From the NCBI GenBank assembly GCA_025201345.1, contig JAIXMG010000044.1:78120-142119 (forward strand): a stretch of 64,000 nucleotides of DNA. Reading direction: 5' to 3'. Below, one piece after another: positions 12,067 through 23,057 of the stretch (positions within the stretch are counted from its first letter, which is position 1; every line of letters starts with the position of its first letter). The DNA is from Thamnidium elegans (Eukaryota; Mucoromycota; Mucoromycetes; Mucorales; Mucoraceae). The notes beneath the pieces are model-generated. The model was not told the origin of the DNA. It was given only the letters and a program-made list of their open reading frames with translations, and did no database searches. The translations under genes and the position numbers were made by a program.

Positions 12067-13654
12067 GTATTCGAGAATCAGGTTATATAAACCCTTTTCA
12101 ATTTTACTGCCTAGACGACAGTAACCAAGCTCTATTTTTGGATACGATATTAGATTACCAGCCATCACGGTGAATAAAATACGTAACACAATCATGGCAG
12201 AAAGAGTATAATACCATTTTAAGCAATACCATAACCTGTGCCGAGGTCTTTTTTTTTTTACGAGTATTTATTTATACAATATAACTACCCCGTTTTCAAT
12301 TCAACAGCCATTTGAAAAAACACGGTCTAATTATTGACCCCTCAACGTAGATACTTGTTATCATATTAAGCTTTACTTTAAGCTTTTTCTTTTAAACGTA
12401 TATAATTCTGTCTTTAGTATGTTGTGAATAACTACGATTTAACCAGAAAGAAGTTTTTTTTTTCTTTTTTTTTTTTGGCTTGTTTATATTTTGTAACATA
12501 TGAGAATAAACATTGCTAAATTCTAGAACGATTTATACCTAGAACACATTTTATAACATGTGAGAGAAGTTTTTTTTTTTCTTTTTTTTTTTTTTTTTCG
12601 GTTCGTTTATACTTTGTATAAACATACAAGAAATAATCATTCATAAAATACATTTTATGACAAATAATTACGGGAAAAAAGCTGTTTCTTTCCAAATAGT
12701 TTATCAGAAAGTGTCGACTACGTAAAGACCTGCAATGTTCTTCTCCTTTTTTTTTCTTATAAATACAGACACATTTTCTATTGTAATTAGATATCTAAAT
12801 CATTTACGCTCCTTTCTGCATTACGGGTCCCTTTTCTTTCATTCTTCGCTCAGTCATCCGCAAGTCTTTCTAGTATCGGACGGTAAGCTCAGATTATTCG
12901 TTTCATTCTTTCATATGCTAACCTTCTACTTTTTTATTTCTTTTATTTCCTTCATTCTAACTCTTCGTTTCATCTATCCCTTTTACTATTTTTATAATCA
13001 ATTGTAAGTTTTCATATTTATTTTCTAAGTAACTTTTTCTTTATTTGATTTTATGTATATCGTATAACTTTTAAGTTTTTCTGCTTTTGTTTTATCCACG
13101 TCCAGTTCTTATTGAGGAATTAAAGCAGCTGTTTTCTATTATTATTATTATATTCCTCGGCGTGTGTGTAAAAGAGCTTTTTCTTTTTGCATGCCTTATT
13201 TCCGCGAGGAGTGATTCGAAACTCGAAAGTGCTGCGTGCTTTCAAGGAAAATGCTCGCAGATCCATATCATTATAGTGGCACAATTTTTTCTATACGTGA
13301 TTTTTACTTTAAAAAGTAACAAGAGAGGCCTTGTTCTCCTTTTTTTTTTACGAGAAAACAAACTTTTTTTTTTATGAAAAAGTAGTTCTTTTTAACTTAT
13401 TTTAACTCCTAAAACAAAATGTTCACTCCAGAAGCTCCTCCTGGCATTTATATTTAAATTGAAACTGTATAAAAATACAGTGATAGGGCTGTTTTTAGTA
13501 TACTTTTCATTGTTTTCCCCCTTTTGATCTTATGTTACAACCAATGTTAAAAATAGTAAATATTATTTTTTTAATGGTATTATGATTATTATTATTATTA
13601 TTATTATTATTATTTGTATGCTATAGTGCGAGTGAAGTAGGGTATGGATGAGAT
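11707..13654. other. Long intergenic region with simple repeats
   Basis: Nearly 2 kb without a recognised gene. It holds a compound CAA/TAA triplet microsatellite, two related T-rich segments (about 12430-12520 and 12540-12640, both with AGAAGTTTTTTTTTTCTTT and a GTTTATA..TTTGTA motif) that look like a decayed duplication, a long pyrimidine-rich tract (12735-13380) and a (TTA)n run near 13583-13613. A 12-codon frame with fair start context lies at 13419-13457. No domain is visible in any frame. Confidence 0.5.
11971..12064. repeat. Compound triplet microsatellite (CAA)n(TAA)n
   Basis: Direct reading shows about 10-11 units of CAA running straight into about 19 units of TAA/ATA. In reverse it yields meaningless runs of C and Y residues, so it is not coding. 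It sits roughly 270 bases upstream of the start of the glutamine-rich gene. Confidence 0.95.
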
Positions 13655-14485
13655 TTATTCGTAAAAGTTGATTTCGATCTAAAGAGTATATAGGGTTAGC
13701 ACCCAAATAAATAAAAGAAAATCTTTACTTACAAAGAGAAACGCTGCTTTTACTGGGTCTGATATAGACAATGAATGAGGATAGTATACACTTGAATTTT
13801 CCGCTTCAATAAACGTAAGCAATCGTCTCACTGTTCTTTGATGGTGAGTCGAAAGAATCATTGGCGAAACATAAATTGTTACTATTTCCAAAATATTTTC
13901 AAGTACAATCCGCCAAGACAATCTGTCTGCATAATCCATTATTTTATTTATTCCTGTAATTGTATGAGAAAACTCCTCGGGTGTAATCTGTTTTTATTTA
14001 TAATGACTGAATTAGTTAAACAAGTGGTCACTATAAACGTTATCATTATTTTACCTTGCCCGTAAGTTCAACAGGATATTCAGTCTGGAATCGAGTTATA
14101 CCATCTCCTAATGAATAATCTCTTTCAACTCTTACTGATTTTACAGGTACTCTTTGTTTTATATCTATAGTCGTTTCATGCCCTTTTGATGTCATGGCAT
14201 TATTATCTTTGGTAGTAGAGTTCAAGTCTTTAAAAGTAGTCAGTTTAAAAATGAAATACAAAGGAAAATGATAACAATAAAAAACAATAAAAAAAAAAAG
14301 GAAAAAAGAGAAATTATTGCGTCACTACAATTACCTGTCATGATGGTAGATGTCGTTGAAACTTGTATTGGGGAATTGATAGTAGATGAGCTAGTATTAT
14401 TTATTAGAGTAGTCGTATCAATATGCTTAGTATTAGAATTATAAACTGGTTTAGGTAATGTTGGTTCACAGCTATTAGTAAACAT
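13655..14485 (-). CDS. ERF4: Erf4/Golga7-type palmitoyltransferase accessory subunit
   Basis: Partner protein of a DHHC palmitoyltransferase (Erf2) that palmitoylates Ras at ER or Golgi membranes. Four exons, 14485-14335, 14227-14055, 13987-13733 and 13678-13655, give 200 aa in one frame. The first 65 or so residues are low-complexity S/T/N. The conserved domain follows, with RVERDYSLGDGITRFQTEYP, then ELTGKITPEEF, an amphipathic region (LENILEIVTIYVSPMILSTH) and the family ending DPVKAAFLFIEINFYE, which parallels the Golga7 ending. The last exon is only 24 nt and supplies IEINFYE plus the stop. The start lies about 87 bases downstream of the chitinase stop on the same strand. Confidence 0.85.
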
Positions 14486-14572
14486 AATGAGCTGGAAAAA
14501 AAAAAGAAAAGACAGTGTTCACACATTAAAATAAAAAAAAAAAAAGGTTATTTATTTGGTGACACTTAAAAA

Positions 14573-16148
14573 TTAATTGGAAATCAGATAGGCAGCATTT
14601 AACAAGTCATTATTGGAAGAATCTTCATCTACAGACCAAATCATTACACCAGCTAACCCACTTGATTTTGCTTCATTTACTTTCGCAGTAATTGATTTAG
14701 GATCATCATAAGAAATAAAGACCATTGTCTTAGCGTTAAATAACCAAGGAGTTGAGGACTCTTTATCCCAATAACGAACCCATGGCTTCTTTGCCGTCAA
14801 AGGTGTATCAAGTAATCCCTGGGATAACATATTACCAAATCTCCAAATACCAGATAAACCACCTGGATCCTTGGCACAGTAAGGATCTTGATAAGGCGCA
14901 TCAAATGAATCACCTTTTGGTGGGTCACCTGTTACTTGATCCTGATACATATTACCATCTGACATATCTTCTTTCGCAGCTGTAAAATAATGCTTAAATT
15001 AATTAATCTTTTATATAGTATATATGTATATAGCCTTACTTGTCGATCTTCCGTAAAAAGCTAACCCACCCGTTAATTTATTAGCAGGTACACCAGATTT
15101 TGTCCATGCTTCAATAGCCGAAACAAAACTGCTGCCATTTGATGACTGTAATGGCGCATTAGGCCCCGTTTGAGGGTTCCACGCTCCATTGATATCATAT
15201 GTCATCATATTCACTCTCGTTACTGATTGACCAATAGACTCAGTAATGTCATTGGATGTACCAGGAAAGCCTCCAACATAGCCAGCAATAGAAACTTCTT
15301 TTGATCCTTTGTCAAATTCTTGATCCAGTTCAGAACGTAGCTCTTCAAGTAAACTTGCTAAATTTGCTACATCAGATCCGGCATCAACTACGTTACATCC
15401 AGCGCCTTGTCTACCAGGATATTCCCAATCTGTTTCAAATGATATATTAGAATATATTTATACACACACATATATATATTATTAATAAATGTAGTACCTA
15501 TATCGACGCCATCTGTATCATATCTATTTAATTATATACATATATATTAATAATTATGTATCAAAACAAGCGCTCATATAAGACTTACTGCTTAATTTGA
15601 TCAATATTCCATTGAATAAATTCTTTTCTGCTAGAGGCATTACTTGACATTGTACTATATAAGATTACGTTAAAATATATGTACATAAATAGCAAATGAC
15701 TTAATTACCTGAAAGTAATGCTACCGGACCATCCTCCAACTGAAATAAGTACTTTAGTGTTTGATTTATGTGCAGCAGAAACCAGCTCTGCTAATTGACT
15801 ATCGGTATTGCTTTGGTCAGTCCATTGAGGTGTATTGCCTTCCGTCATAATAGCAAACGCATAGTGAATATGAGTATATTTTGTAAAATCAATATTTGAC
15901 ACTAAATATATTTAAACGTATACTGTTAGTTGTTTAGTTCAAACACTGAATGCAAGGTCGCTTACCCTGAAACCCATCAGAAAGCCCTATTAGAAAAAAA
16001 TATATTAAGAATGAGTTCCTATTGCTTTTCCCCGTTTCTATTGTATAAAGCACTTACAGTTTGGAAAATAACCAATGATGACTTTATCACCTTTGACTAA
16101 GGCAAAGATCGAGCATAACAATAAGCTCAATGTTTTGATAAAAAACAT
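14573..16148 (-). CDS. Secreted GH18 chitinase
   Basis: Endo-type chitin hydrolase with TIM-barrel fold, probably secreted for wall remodelling or nutrition. Seven exons: 16148-16058, 15986-15966, 15901-15709, 15654-15589, 15523-15498, 15429-15040 and 14979-14573; the sum is 397 codons. A signal peptide (MFFIKTLSLLLCSIFALVKG) leads directly into the first strand DKVIIGYFPNW. Further marks are VLISVGGWSGS and the catalytic DGVDIDWEYP, whose Asp and Glu are split across an intron between exons 5 and 6. Late barrel residues include VNMMTYDINGAWN, GGLAFYGRS and the C-terminal GVMIWSVDED. All catalytic residues are present. No chitin-binding module or GPI signal is seen. Exons 2 (21 nt) and 5 (26 nt) are very small. 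Confidence 0.93.
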
Positions 16149-16930
16149 AGTTTTTTTCTTAAAAAAAAAAAGAAATGCTTGAAATAAAAAGAAAGATTAA
16201 ATATCATTCTTTTATATACACCTCTCTCTTGACGTTTTATCTAAATTGAATTACGTAAAAAAGCACATGCAATTAATTATCCCCAATTGGTATACTTTTT
16301 AGCTCATCCGCTTTGTTAGCCTTCCGTAAATCTTTCACTAATCGAGGTACTTTAATTACCGTATAGTTATCTTTGTTCTAAATTACCACTATATCACTAA
16401 TTAAGCTTTATTTTTTCGGAGTAGTAACCACAAAAAAAAAAAAAAATTAACCTTTAACCTCCCACTTCGGAACGATGTTGCTTAGATTTATTTGTTGGTG
16501 TATAATAAACATGTGTAAGAAGATATAGGAAATACAAATAAAATTAGTCCATGCTTAATTGAATCTTTTGTATCTTTCGATGTAAAAGATGATGACGAAC
16601 AAAATTATACTGTTAGCTTACTGCGAGTCACAATGATATGCTTTTATTAAATGAATGTACATATATATAAAGTTAAGTAACGGTTATTCAATTTAGGAAA
16701 CATATTGTTTTGATAGTCAACTATACATGAGTAGGAAATAATTACGAGATACGATTACATCAGAGGTATTTGTAATTGGCAATTGTTACTAAAAAGAAAG
16801 GAAAATGTATTGTCTATTATCAACACAGAGATAGTTTATCTTACCTGACGGTCGTAATTAATTTACAGGATTACGGTACTGTATTCTTCCAATACTATTT
16901 GTATGCGTAATCAAAACGGATAAAAGTATC
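16149..16930. other. Upstream region of the chitinase gene
   Basis: About 780 AT-rich bases. Next to the chitinase start is an A-rich leader. An A-run lies near 16433-16446. I see no ORF, RNA gene or clear repeat. Confidence 0.5.
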
Positions 16931-18004
16931 TACCACTATAAAGCGTTCATGAAAATAGCCGAGTTGTTTCCTTTGGAGGGTTTACACCAATTTTCATGTT
17001 TCCTTTTGAGAATTACGTTCATTACTTGTTACATGACTTTTGTGCATCTATCATTAAACAAAACACTGATACCAACAGAAAGACTCCGTCCCCGAAGACT
17101 ACGACTAAGGAGCTCGATGACGGTACCAAATATATTGAAAGTTTGTCCAGGTCAGAGCTGAACAAGGCCAACATTAAATGTGTCTTGATGGATCCTGGTA
17201 GACGAGATATTTTAGTGTATGGATGAAACAAGCACCACGCAAGACAGAAAACTTATAGTTTACACCAAGATGGATAGAACAAAGCTTGTAAGAAAGTTTA
17301 AAATTCTGAGAAGAAAGACCAAGCCTGCATCAGTTCAATAATCTGAAGATAAGTTATCAAGGACGAGTTCTTCATCCGTTAATTTGGAAGAATACAAAAA
17401 AAAAAAATATCTCAAAGTTAGAGCTTCAGTTGGAAGGGTATTATACCCATACTATGAGAATTAAAATCGAAAAACAAAGCAAAGGTATTATCCGAATAAT
17501 TGCTTCGACTTCTTTATAAAAAATAAGGCCGATTTATACTTTGGAAATATATTTGTTGTAAGAATAAGAGGATACTTCCCTCAAACCAAAATCGCACATA
17601 TCTCAAAATGTTTCATTAATTCTAAAAAGACCCAAATACTTGAAATAGGAACAAAAATGCCTCAAAGTAACCAAGACGGGTTAAAACAAAAAGCCAGTAG
17701 ATTGCTAGAAAAACTTCAACTTTTATCGTTTAGAAAAATGAAAACTGTATTAGAAGAAAAACAATGCCCAACATCTTGTATCATGGGTTATTATGGTAAG
17801 AATGTTGATAATAACACGAATTATGAGATTTCCAACGTCAATTATTACTTAACTGCTAGTTGTACAAATTCCTCTTGCCTCGACACAACTGCGGCTAGAC
17901 TATGGAACAGGGATCTTGCTGCTGTTTTGAATTTTAAAAAGATTTTATTTGGCTTAAGATCAGGGCCTCGTCCTCCCCACTTTACTCACAACGCCAAACA
18001 ATGA
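16931..18004 (+). pseudogene. Decayed Fanzor (TnpB-like RNA-guided nuclease) gene, relic 1
   Basis: Remains of a transposon-borne TnpB-like nuclease. In the 5' part (about 16996-17222) a frame reads SELNKANIKCVLMDPGRRDI, matching the RuvC-I DPG motif. The frame then shifts at about 17220 and continues as MDETSTTQDRKLIVYTKM until a stop near 17341. The 3' part (17657-18004) keeps the zinc-ribbon and RuvC-III end: CPTSC, then SCTNSSCLDTTAARLWNRDL and AAVLNFKKILFGLRSGPRPP. Frameshifts, in-frame stops and an A-run (about 17396-17408) break the gene, so no active protein is expected. Assignment to Fanzor rather than a bacterial TnpB is by the eukaryotic setting and the xxNRDxAAVLNF ending known from fungal copies. 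Confidence 0.75.
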
Positions 18005-18290
18005 CTTTCCGTCATGGTTATCGCTAGGTTGTTACCAAATTAGCTTTTATTAGCAATCGTTTGACTATTTAATGCTGGTATTGTCTTTTATCAGATAAAG
18101 AGATAAAGCATTAACTAACCAATAATTGTCACTTTTTTTTATCCAGTCCCGCTTTTTTCTCCTTCTGGGAGATTCTTGCTTGGGTGTGTAATAGATTGTA
18201 GTATATGAAAAAGAAGGATTTATTATTATTATTAGTACTAATGGAATTATGGATTATTATGAGTGCTTGTTTGTGTTGTTGGGTATTAAA

Positions 18291-20184
18291 TTAATTTTCG
18301 TTTTCTGAATCGGAATCACCCGTATGATATAAAGTAACTAAAATTAAAGAGTTTGTTTAGTAAACAATTACTACTTCCAATCAAGTAAATAAATAAATAA
18401 ATAAAAACTTACGAGAGTCAAATTTTTCAAATGGATTAGATTTTTCTATTTGAGCCATAACTTTTAAACCATCAGCTTCCAAGTCTAAACTGGTGCTTTC
18501 TTGAATTTTTCTAAAATTGATGGCATCAATACCATTGGGTTTAGCAATGGCAGGTATAATAGGTGGAGTCATATTTCTCAATAAAGCGAAATTAATGTTT
18601 TTGAAGAATGGATGATGTTTGACATCTGCCGCGCCTGCACGGGATCCAAGACGTTGGTTTTCATCTTTATGTAATAATTTACGAATTAAGTTCTTTCCAT
18701 TACTAGTGATATTACCGAGGTATGGCTCTGGTTGATGAGGAAAGTTTATATCAATATGAAGGATTTTTGCAAACGTATCATTACGCCCAGCCCCTTTAAA
18801 TGGGGTAGTACCGTACTAGTTTATAAAGTAAAATAAAATGTTAGTATATATAAAATATAATTTGATCTTTTTCTTTACCAGCATTTCATAGATAAGAATA
18901 CCGAGCGTCCACCAATCAACAGAACTAGTGTGACCACATCCTTTAATAACTTCAGGTGCAATATATTCTTCAGTACCAACAAAACTATTAGTACGAAGAC
19001 CATCTACGCAACTTTTAGTATCAATAGAAGGAGGCTAAAAAAAAAAATATGTATATATAATGTAAGGTAACGGTTTTTTTTTGTTTTGTTTTTTACTTTG
19101 TAGAGTGTATTACTAACTAGATTAGGAGATTTAGATTTCACAACACCAGGTCTACCAGGTGGACTCGAGCCTTTACTAAGATCGAAATCAGTCAGCATAA
19201 TATGCCCACTTTGATGTAATAAAATATCTAGTAACAAAATGCCTTTTTAATTTAATTCATTAAATAAATAAACGTTATATTTACTTTCTGGTTTAAGATC
19301 ACGATAGATATGTCCTTGAAGATGAAGATATTCAAGTGCTGCAATAACTTCAGAAGCATAAAACTTTGCACCTTCTTCATTTAAACATTTTCCTGGTCTC
19401 ATTTGTAACGCTAAAAAGAACATATAAGAATATTTTATGCAAACCCCCACCCCCAAATAATTTTACCTCGAAAGAATTCACCACCCATACAATATTCCAT
19501 AACAAAGTAAAGATAGTCTTGACTTTGAAAGCAATGATACAATGATACAATAAATGGATGATTTGAAGTCATTAATATCTCTTGTTCTGCCAAGGCGCGT
19601 TTAATCTTGTTTCGTTTAATCATTTCTTTTTTCGATAAAACTAAATATAGAGTTAATATCATTATATATGTACATGTAATATAAAATAAAAAAAGTACTG
19701 TACCTTTCATGGCAAATAGTTTATCAGTTCCCTTTTGTCTAACCATATAAACTTTACCAACATCACCTTTACCCAACATGCGTATTTTGCTAAAACTAGA
19801 TGGACCAACTTCTACTTGTCTTACTTTAATACTTGCAGAAGAATACGTTCTTCTACATAATTTCATTCGTTCAAGTTGTTCTTCCTCAGGCTGAGTAAAT
19901 TGTAAAGAGGAAGGCTTTGATAAAGGTTGAATATGGTTTGCATTAGGAGCAGAAGCAACTCTACGGATGCCTTTATTATTTGGCTTAAAGGCAGTTGTAT
20001 TAAACCAAGAGTTGGATTTAGGTGTAGCATGCTTTTCGGTTGATGCTAATTGAAAATTATCGGGTACAGTAAAAGCTTGTGTTATTTCTGTTTGACTACT
20101 GTTATTACTACTACTATTGCTACTGTAATGCAAACCAGGTGAAAAATGAGTTGGTGGTGGCGCACATATCGTATCTGAAGACAT
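18291..20184 (-). CDS. AGC-family protein kinase, NRC-2/KIN82/FPK1 (flippase kinase) type
   Basis: Ser/Thr kinase of the fungal phototropin-like AGC group; yeast Fpk1/Kin82 activate phospholipid flippases and Neurospora nrc-2 controls conidiation. Seven exons: 20184-19704, 19640-19467, 19410-19285, 19227-19118, 19034-18879, 18815-18413 and 18337-18291; total 498 aa. After a disordered S/N-rich N-terminus comes the Gly-rich loop ([15 protein letters not shown]), catalytic Lys (LFAMKVLSKKEM), [18 protein letters not shown], the catalytic loop YRDLKPENILL and DFDLS (DFD instead of DFG, normal for this subgroup). An insert then leads to [15 protein letters not shown] and the AGC C-tail with NPFEKFDS. 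The enzyme should be active. The N-terminal extension is shorter than in yeast. Confidence 0.92.
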
Positions 20185-20504
20185 TTTTTTTTTATTATTA
20201 TTTTAGTGTGAGGGAGAATATATAAAGAAAAGGGAAAAAAAGGCCGGAATCAGAAACCTACAAAAGCCCTTTTTTTTTCTCTTCTCTTTTTTGTGAAACC
20301 ATAAATAAATTATTTAATTCTTTTTTTTTTTTCAGTATAGTGTAATCTGTATATTCCAGTCTTTCTATTATTTTTTTGTGGAATTAAAAACTGTTGATTA
20401 CAGGGTGTAGCCTAACACACAAAAGCACCAACACTTTTACAACCACACACGCAAACATCCCTTATTTCGACGGGATCGTGACTGTTAATACTCTAAAAAA
20501 TACA
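20185..20504. other. Promoter side of the AGC kinase gene
   Basis: About 320 bases with several T-runs (20268-20284, 20315-20333) and a pyrimidine-rich character typical of leaders in this window. No ORF. Confidence 0.5.
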
Positions 20505-20900
20505 TTACCGATGTTCAAAGACTTCGGTCTTGTTGACCTTTGAGAGTTGGGCAGGTCTGGATTTGAGATTGAAGCCTTGTCTAATATACTTTACCAGAAT
20601 ACTTTTAGTATTTGTAGCAGCATTAAAATCTCTATCCCAGTAGTGTATTACATAGTTAGAAATTGTTAAACTAAAGAGACAGAGCGAGGGTATGACCTGC
20701 TAATAAATACCACAAAGTTAATGATTACCTGATACAGGTTTTCGCATTCCAATGTTAGAATAGTATTGCAGGGATTTTTTCTTCATTTAAATATCTATTA
20801 AAAAACCTAATGCTATGATCCAGCCTTGAAAATTATCTTTAAAAATCTGAGTACTTGAATCATCGAAGTAGAAAGACCAGGATTTAGTTTTAACTAACTA
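20505..20900 (-). pseudogene. Fanzor (TnpB-like) C-terminal fragment, relic 2
   Basis: Reading the minus strand from about 20650 to 20500 gives HYWDRDFNAATNTKSILVKY, then IRQGFNLKSRPAQLSKVNKT. This is the RuvC-III aspartate region and tail of TnpB/Fanzor proteins (consensus DRDxNAAxN). The stretch upstream on the same strand (20650-20900) is full of stops and no zinc ribbon can be read, so only the end survives. The fragment differs clearly from relics 1, 3 and 4, so it comes from a separate lineage. Confidence 0.6.
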
Positions 20901-21266
20901 AATCCTTTAACTTCGAAAAGCATTCCTCTATTGGACTGGTAACTCTGGAATAATATAGCATTATAATGTTAAGTATAATTATAACTCAATAAGTTAAAAG
21001 ATAATATGAAAAGAAAACCCTTTTTAAATTATTTGATTTATATATATATATAACATCAAATGATAGCTTTTATTTTTTTTATACACATCCCAAAGACGTT
21101 TATATATTTAAATTATATACCACTTCCGATTTTTAAATTATTTTTTTTACGTAAATAGAATAGCAGAATCTTCGAATTAGAAGAGCAAGTATCATACAGC
21201 ATATATGTATGAAATAAGTATAATATTAAATATACACCTTTTTTTCTAGTACTATTTTTTATATGA

Positions 21267-21829
21267 GTGATGATAGAACCAACAGACCTAAACAACAACA
21301 AAAAAAAGGCTGACGGTGGTATAAAGTTTAAAGAATCTAGTGCTGCATTCTTGATTCTTGAAGCAAAAAAACCCCCGAGCGATAAATCACAAAAAAACAA
21401 AAAAAAAAAAGATCTGTATAAATTAGGTCTTTCTTTGAAGAAAGTCTATGTCCTTAATATTTCATATAGTACTCCGTTGTTTGGGATACACATTGCGGGT
21501 TAGTTTTTATTGGACATATATGGTTTCGATTAATTCTTTAATTAACGTTACGTTTTTTAGGCGAATTTATTTTTATCTATATATTTTACGAATGTAAACC
21601 CCAAGTTTTCGGCATGGTGAAATTATCATCGTTTGTCATGCCGGACAGCAACCTAGAGTATCATTGTCTGAAAAAGATATATTCCATATTAAAAAAAACT
21701 GAGATAAGTCTTATAAACTTTAGGAAATTACTAATTATCAATTTCGTAGGATATTATAAAAGAAGTATTAGCTTATTTTATTCTTTCCCCTCCCCTTTTT
21801 TTTCTTTTAGGCATTAATATTATAAAAAC
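21267..21829 (+). pseudogene. Fragment of an unknown ORF family, probably two exons
   Basis: Frame 21267-21503 reads FLILEAKKPPSDKSQ and LYKLGLSLKKVY, then a G-I-H-I-A-G block. A GT donor (GCGG|GTTAGT, near 21498) and an AG acceptor before GCGAATTT (about 21561) would join it to a second frame with VFGMVKLSSFVMPDSNLE. This resembles a repeated pattern I associate with mucoralean genomes (EAKPP...KLG..MK...GI.VEG...L), but I cannot name it with certainty. The A-runs (21299-21306, 21400-21411) and short length suggest a relic. Nothing shows its function. Confidence 0.4.
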
Positions 21830-22551
21830 ATTGTTGCTCTAAACATCTTACCTATAAATCTTTTATTTTTATAAATTTAAAGCTTTAGGATTGTATAAAT
21901 ATTTGACATACTATAACTATCTGATTTGTGGTAAATCCAAAAATGTAGTAAAGAAAATAGATAATGTTTCTTCTCAGAGGAATAAACTCAAGTATTTATA
22001 TTGATGTCTACGAGAAGCAACAGCTTTGCGTTATCCCTTAAAATTAAAAGATATCCGATCAAGTCTTGTATTACATGTCTTTTACTACGTCGTCAAGACC
22101 GCAGCATTCTATTACTATCATTAATATACATATTATCCGCAACAATTATCCAACTACTATAAATACTCTAAAAGAATTATTATTGAACGCAGTATCTTAT
22201 TTTTATTATAACCTATTTTACTGTTAAATATCTCTTTCTCTTTTCTCTTAATTAATTACCCCCAACATCTGAATACGTATAACAGATACATACTTTATTT
22301 TTATAGGATATTGAGAAAAAATAAGTAAATTTTTGGGGAAAAGTTAAGTAGTGTTTTTGAGAAAAGATAAATATAGTTATTGAGGAAATTTGAATACAGA
22401 ATTTGAGATAAATTTGATATAAAAATATGCTAGTAAACAGTTCAAAAAGAAAAAAAGAGAAAAAAAAAGTTATAGTTAAAGAAAAAAGAGCTTACCAAAA
22501 GTAAATAAGGGTTATACAAATGTTATAAAGGATATAAGTTAAGATGAAGGA
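21830..22551. other. Intergenic AT-rich region
   Basis: About 720 bases with no readable gene. Runs of A-rich codon-poor sequence near 22310-22500 (AAAAGAAAAAAAGAGAAAAAAAAG) lie just past the stop of the neighbouring Fanzor relic and may be its 3' region. Confidence 0.45.
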
Positions 22552-23057
22552 TTATGTCTTCCTAAAGGCTTCTGGGCGACTGTTGTTATTTTGAGCCTTA
22601 TAAAGGAAAACGGAACGAATATTCATACCAGCCATATGGTCTCTATTCCATCGTGTATCACAAGTAGAGCATTTGAGTACTGAGTGTATTTTTAAGCCGG
22701 AGCTGTTTTTTTTCGTTCGAGGTTGTTCTGGTTTGGCACCTAGGGCATATTTGTGAAGTCAGATATTCATCAACCATTACAACGTAAGTTGGTACTTTTT
22801 TGTTTCTTTCGCGAGCAAATTTAATGAGGGAGTCTTTAACGACTTTGGTAGGAGCAGGTACGTTTCCTCTCAAGTTACCAAACATGGCAGCGCCAAAAGC
22901 AAGTACAACAGGCTTGTTTGATTCTTCTGGTCCATCTCCAGGGGAAAGCTGCTTCCACTTCTTGTCACTATCTTCAATCACCATATGTCTGAACTTTACT
23001 AACGTATCATCTTCGGTTTCCGAGCCCTGGTTAAATTCAGTAACTTGCTCAACGTGC
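22552..23057 (-). pseudogene. Fanzor (TnpB-like) C-terminal half, relic 3, one frameshift
   Basis: This is the best preserved of the TnpB-like relics. On the minus strand an open frame from about 23057 reads VEQVTEFNQGSETEDDTLVK, FRHMVIEDSDKKWKQLSPGD, a PVVLAFGAAMFGNLRG block and VVMVDEYLTSQICPRC (RuvC-II Glu and first zinc-ribbon CxxC). Within an 8-nt A-run (plus-strand T-run near 22707-22714) the frame slips by one. The other frame continues with VLKCSTCDTRWNRDHMAGMN (second CxxC and RuvC-III Asp) and ends at TAA 22552-22554 after RPEAFRKT. A single indel separates it from a full C-terminal half. The N-terminal half is missing, because stops lie directly upstream of about 23058. Confidence 0.75.

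Noticed and set aside
11923..12195. Minus-strand frame with poly-Y and poly-C
   Set aside because: Pure translation of the CAA/TAA microsatellite.
12735..13377. F/S/L-rich plus-strand frames of 90-96 codons
   Set aside because: Result of a pyrimidine-rich tract; no conserved motif or splice structure.
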